64,000 nt of DNA from Bosea sp. (in: a-proteobacteria). Its GTDB lineage: Bacteria; Pseudomonadota; Alphaproteobacteria; Rhizobiales; Beijerinckiaceae. The position numbers and the translations under genes are program-made. The stretch spans positions 3,648,698 through 3,712,697 of the forward strand of contig JAAVVV010000001.1 in the NCBI GenBank assembly GCA_023910605.1. Direction: 5' to 3'. Shown piece by piece: positions 60,421 through 64,000 of the stretch; position 1 is the stretch's first letter; each line of letters begins with the position of its first letter. The notes beneath the pieces were generated by a model. The model made no database searches, had not been told where the DNA came from, and was given only the letters and a program-made list of their open reading frames with translations.

Positions 60421-61365
60421 TCAGCGTTCGCCCTTAATGAATGGCTTCATCAAGGCACGCGGATAATCGGCCTTCCGGGCTACGAGGATCAGCGCGATGA
60501 TTGAAAGGATGAATGGCATCATCAGGAAAATCTGGCTCGGTACAACGCCGCCGGCAAGCGTTTGCAGCCGCACCTGATAGGCATCGAACGCACCAAACAG
60601 AAGCGCTCCTATCAGCGCCTTGCCCGGCCGCCACGAGGCGAAAACAGTCAGCGCGATACACACCCAGCCACGGCCATTGATCATGCCGAAGAAAAACGCA
60701 TTGAATGCCGACATGGTCAGAAACGCGCCACCCACAGCCATCAAGGCCGAGCCAACTGCAAGCGCCCCCATGCGCAGCGCGGTTACGGATAGCCCTTGCG
60801 CATCGACCGAGGCCGGATTGTCGCCAACGGCGCGTATGGCAAGACCGAGCGGGGTGCGATAAATCACCAGGGCCGTCAGTGCGACGCACGCGAAGGCTGC
60901 CCATGTCAGCGCGGTTTGCTGCGCCAGCGCCGGACCGATGATCGGGATGATCGACAGAGCTTCAACGTTGATGGGCTGGAAGGCTTCGATGCGTGGCGGG
61001 CTGGTAACAGCTGGAAACGCAACGCGGTAGCCAAAATACGATGCGCTAGTGGCAAACAAGGTGATGCCAATGCCCGTGACATGCTGCGAAAGGCCAAGCA
61101 CCACGGTAAAGCAGCCATGCATCAAGCCAAGGCAAGCCCCGACAAGGGCGGCAACCCCGACACCGGTCCACAGGCCGGCCCCCAGATAGACAGCCAGCCA
61201 GCCTGACAGCGCACCGGCGACAAAGATGCCTTCGATGCCGAGGTTGAGCACGCCCGCCCGCTCGCAGATCAGTGCGCCCAGCACACCGAAGATGAACGGC
61301 GTCGCTATGCGAATGGCCGCTGCCCAGAAACTGGCCTGGAGGAGAATGTCGAACGCTTCCATCAT
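60421..61365 (-). CDS. ABC transporter permease, nucleoside/BMP type (second permease)
   Basis: 314 residues with 8-9 hydrophobic helices, BPD_transp_2 family: PFIFGVLGALICERAGVLNL, GIEGIFVAGALSGWLAVYLG, AIRAVGDNPASVDAQGLSVT (the EAA-like loop) and GALLFGAFDAYQVRLQTLAG. Companion of the 353-residue permease, whose stop it overlaps by 4 bp. It imports nucleosides or related compounds at the inner membrane. Confidence 0.9.
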   Translation of the reverse strand: MMEAFDILLQASFWAAAIRIATPFIFGVLGALICERAGVLNLGIEGIFVAGALSGWLAVYLGAGLWTGVGVAALVGACLGLMHGCFTVVLGLSQHVTGIGITLFATSASYFGYRVAFPAVTSPPRIEAFQPINVEALSIIPIIGPALAQQTALTWAAFACVALTALVIYRTPLGLAIRAVGDNPASVDAQGLSVTALRMGALAVGSALMAVGGAFLTMSAFNAFFFGMINGRGWVCIALTVFASWRPGKALIGALLFGAFDAYQVRLQTLAGGVVPSQIFLMMPFILSIIALILVARKADYPRALMKPFIKGER

Positions 61366-62423
61366 GCGGGGCTCACGCGGCGCAGCCTGTAGCGCGTCAG
61401 GAGCGAGCCGATCAGCACACAGAGCAAGGCCAGGGCCACCACCAGATCAGCGAAGTAGTTCGAGATTCCGAGTGTCCGGCTCATGGTGTCGGCCCCCACG
61501 AAGACACCTGCAATGAAAATGGCCGAGGGCACCACGGCGAGTGGATTGAGCGCGGCCAGCATTGCAACCACGATGCCGGAATAGCCGAAGCCGGGGGAAA
61601 GGTCGGAGGTCAGATAGCCCTTGAGCCCAGCCACTTCGCTGACACCGGCCAACCCTGCCAGCGCGCCAGACAGCAGCGCGGTCTTGAGCAATGTGGCCGT
61701 GACCGGTATGCCAGCAAAACGCGCAGCACTGGCATTGCCACCGACCGCACGCATTTCGAAACCTGTCACGGTGCGTGTCATCAGCACATGCACGAAGACC
61801 GTTGCCATGAGCGCGATCACGATGCCCCCATGCAGGCGCATTTGCCCGATCAGCCGGGGCAGAACGCCTTCATCGATGATCGGTGATGTCTGTGGCCAGC
61901 CCATGCCCATCGGGTCTTTCATCGGCCCCTCCAGCATCATCTGCACGAACAGCAGAATGATGAAGTTGAGGAGCAGCGTGGTCACGACCTCGTCGACCGA
62001 GAATCTCGCCTTCAGCAGCACCGGTCCGAGCAAGGCCAGCGCCCCTGCTGCAGCCCCGGCGATGCAGACCAGCGGGATCATCAACAGCGGCGGCAAGGTC
62101 ACAAGACCAGTGCCTACGGCGGTTGCCGCAAGCGCGCCAGCGTAGAGCTGACCCTCCGCCCCGATGTTCCAGAGCTTGACACGGAAGGCGACGGCGGCAG
62201 CCAGGCCCGTCAGAATCAATGGCGTCGCCCGTGTCAGTGTTTCGGTGATGGCGAAGACAGAGCCTGCCGCGCCGTGCAGCAGCAACCCGGCAGCGCGCGC
62301 GGTTGGCGCTCCGCTCAGCGCAAGAATGAGCAACGCCAAGGTCATCGCGGTCAGGGCCGACAGGATAGGCACCATGACCATCAGGAGAAGAGGCGTGCTG
62401 GCACGTGGCTCGAAACGGATCAT
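61362..62423 (-). CDS. ABC transporter permease, nucleoside/BMP type (first permease)
   Basis: 353 residues, BPD_transp_2 family: TRATPLILTGLAAAVAFRVK, LWNIGAEGQLYAGALAATAV, FEMRAVGGNASAARFAGIPV, VVPSAIFIAGVFVGADTMSR. Overlaps the ATPase gene stop and the next permease start by 4 bp each. Confidence 0.9.
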   Translation of the reverse strand: MIRFEPRASTPLLLMVMVPILSALTAMTLALLILALSGAPTARAAGLLLHGAAGSVFAITETLTRATPLILTGLAAAVAFRVKLWNIGAEGQLYAGALAATAVGTGLVTLPPLLMIPLVCIAGAAAGALALLGPVLLKARFSVDEVVTTLLLNFIILLFVQMMLEGPMKDPMGMGWPQTSPIIDEGVLPRLIGQMRLHGGIVIALMATVFVHVLMTRTVTGFEMRAVGGNASAARFAGIPVTATLLKTALLSGALAGLAGVSEVAGLKGYLTSDLSPGFGYSGIVVAMLAALNPLAVVPSAIFIAGVFVGADTMSRTLGISNYFADLVVALALLCVLIGSLLTRYRLRRVSPA

Positions 62424-63994
62424 GCCGCAACCTCGGGAGCGTCCGAGAACTGAGCGCCCGCTTGCCCCGCCATGGCAAGGCCGATGGCGCTCACATCCAG
62501 CAGGGCAGCCTCAATGGCGGGTGTCATCCGGCCAGCATGCATCACCGCGATGCGGTGGGACAGCGCAAACAACTCGTCGAGATCTTCAGAGATCAACAGC
62601 ACCGCAGCACCATCAGCCGCAGCCTGCCTGAGCCGGCCATGCACCAGTGCCGTGGCCCCGATATCAAGCCCACGCGTTGGCTGGTTGGCAAGGATCAGGC
62701 GTGGATCGTCCGCCAGCGCACGGGCCAGCAGGAGCTTCTGGATATTGCCTCCTGACAGCAGCCGCAGCGTCGCATCCGGTCCCTGACATCGTATGTCGAA
62801 ATCTGCGATGGCTCTCTCTGCCGCCTTCGTCATGGCATCATGACGCTGGAAGCCGGCACGGCTGAAAGCCGCCTGACGGCAGCGTTCCATCACAAGGTTC
62901 TCTGCCACGCTCATCTCGCCGACCATGCCCTCGCGGAGCCGGTCTTCGGCAAGACGTCCCACGCCGCGCAGAACCATCTGTGACGGCGTCGTGCCGCCGG
63001 GTTCACCCAGCACGTCGATGCGGCCTGCAGTTGGAGTGGCCAGCCCTGCGACCAGTGCTGCAAGGGTCTGTTGGCCATTGCCGGATACCCCGGCAATGCC
63101 AACGATCTCGCCTGCACGCACCACAAGCGCGATATCGCGCATCTGATCTCGGCCAGCCCCGGCATGGACGCCCGTCAGTGCCAGCATCGGGCGTCCCGGA
63201 TATGCCGGGCCGGGGCGTTGGACCTCGACCTCCCGCCCGACCATGAGCCTTGCGATGCTGAAGCGATCAGCACCATCCGTCGGATGGTCTGCAACCTTGC
63301 GTCCACCCCGCAGCACCACAATACGATGCGACAGCGCCAGAACCTCCGGTAACTTGTGGCTGATGAACACGATCGAAAGGCCACTATCCGCAAGCAGCCT
63401 CAATGCCACGAACAGACTTTCAGCCTCCTGAGGCGTCAGAACAGCGGTTGGTTCATCGAGCACGAGAATGCGGGCATCGCGGTAGAGCGCTTTCAGGATT
63501 TCAATGCGTTGCCGTTCGCCGACTGCAAGGCGCTCAACAGGCACATCGAGGCTGACCACAAGCCCTGTGCGCTGCATCAGTTCTGCGAGGCGCAGCTGCG
63601 CTCTGGCGCGTCCGCCCCCAAAAGAGAACCAGGGCTCGACACCCAGAATGATGTTCTCGAACCCGGTCAGGTTTTCTGCCAGGGTGAAATGCTGATGCAC
63701 CATGCCGATGCCGGCCTTGAGCGCGGCCTGCGGCGAGCCACGTTCCAGTTCGTTCCAGTTGCCGGCGGCATCAGCCAGCAGAACCTGTCCGGCATCGGCC
63801 ACATAATGACCGAACAGGATGTTCATCAATGTGGTCTTGCCAGCACCATTTTCGCCGAGGAGGGCAACGATCTCGCCAGCCTTCAGCGAAAGATCGATGC
63901 CATCATTGGCTTTCAAGCTGCCGAAAGTCTTGCTGATGCCCTCAAGCTTCAGCAAGCACCTGTCATGCAGCCGTCCTGGCAGCGCCTCGTTCAC
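62420..63994 (-). CDS. ABC transporter ATP-binding protein with two ATPase domains
   Basis: 524 residues from a GTG at 63994; the frame is open to the window edge, so the true start may lie outside. Domain 1: Walker A LGENGAGKTTLMNILFG, signature LAVGERQRIEILKAL, Walker B ARILVLDEPTAVLTPQE. Domain 2: a degenerate Walker A GVSGNGQQTLAALVAG, signature LLSGGNIQKLLLARAL, Walker B LILANQPTRGLDIGA. This is the sugar/nucleoside (BmpC/RbsA-like) class. A BMP-type binding protein gene is expected just upstream, beyond the window. Confidence 0.92.
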   Translation of the reverse strand: MNEALPGRLHDRCLLKLEGISKTFGSLKANDGIDLSLKAGEIVALLGENGAGKTTLMNILFGHYVADAGQVLLADAAGNWNELERGSPQAALKAGIGMVHQHFTLAENLTGFENIILGVEPWFSFGGGRARAQLRLAELMQRTGLVVSLDVPVERLAVGERQRIEILKALYRDARILVLDEPTAVLTPQEAESLFVALRLLADSGLSIVFISHKLPEVLALSHRIVVLRGGRKVADHPTDGADRFSIARLMVGREVEVQRPGPAYPGRPMLALTGVHAGAGRDQMRDIALVVRAGEIVGIAGVSGNGQQTLAALVAGLATPTAGRIDVLGEPGGTTPSQMVLRGVGRLAEDRLREGMVGEMSVAENLVMERCRQAAFSRAGFQRHDAMTKAAERAIADFDIRCQGPDATLRLLSGGNIQKLLLARALADDPRLILANQPTRGLDIGATALVHGRLRQAAADGAAVLLISEDLDELFALSHRIAVMHAGRMTPAIEAALLDVSAIGLAMAGQAGAQFSDAPEVAA

Positions 63995-64000
63995 GCGGTC

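Overview
This GC-rich window looks like an alphaproteobacterial chromosome, most likely from the order Hyphomicrobiales (Rhizobiales). The evidence is the mtgA-rpmF pair, a phaR / phaAB polyhydroxybutyrate locus, a SinR-like XRE regulator, kup, and ispG next to urease accessory genes. This placement is inferred from gene content only.

Layout. (1) 1-12.6 kb is ordinary chromosome: mtgA (5' end off the window), rpmF, a degenerate-GGDEF/EAL protein, phaR, phaA, phaB, an XRE regulator, kup, ispG and ureEFG. UreE carries a very long His-rich tail, and no urease structural genes are present. (2) 12.7-18.9 kb is one tightly overlapping operon. It joins an IorAB-like molybdenum hydroxylase, a cytochrome c, an FccB/SoxF sulfide dehydrogenase flavoprotein and soxXYZA, but has no soxB. 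(3) 18.9-26.4 kb carries IS5, IS3 and IS256 debris around a sulfite dehydrogenase pair (sorAB/soxCD-like). Upstream of the pair is a PhnD-like receptor, histidine kinase and response regulator module; the regulator has a frameshift at a homopolymer. (4) 26.5-42.5 kb is a 16-kb, all-minus-strand hydrogenase island. It encodes a cytoplasmic uptake [NiFe]-hydrogenase of the cyanobacterial HupSL / mycobacterial Huc type (group 2a), a HupR-like activator with a degenerate receiver and a GAFPGA motif, a maturation protease, hypFCDE and hypB, a HypA lacking its zinc domain, a HupE stump, and accessory genes (NHL propeller, NifU-Rieske fusion, TPR protein, two small membrane proteins, and two tandem Cys-rich proteins resembling HiPIPs). 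(5) 42.7-46.5 kb holds an acetamidase/formamidase with a divergent GntR regulator, an amidase remnant and a long coiled-coil protein. (6) 46.9-57.8 kb is a mobile-element graveyard: IS630 and IS66 fragments, a 3' stump of a second soxA, a kinase lacking its N-terminus, a MITE-like IS3 derivative, tRNA-Ser(CGA), and two oppositely oriented IS66-family elements, each disrupted by the same second IS66 element. (7) 57.9-64 kb encodes an alpha/beta hydrolase, a cytosine-deaminase-like enzyme and a nucleoside-type ABC transporter (two permeases and a double ATPase).

Functionally, the middle of the window is a lithotrophy region. Sulfide/thiosulfate and sulfite oxidation and H2 oxidation sit side by side, separated by IS remnants, which suggests IS-mediated assembly or decay. 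The missing soxB, the SoxY with an atypical C-terminus and the damaged HypA/HupE suggest either an incomplete, decaying set complemented elsewhere in the genome or divergent variants of known systems.
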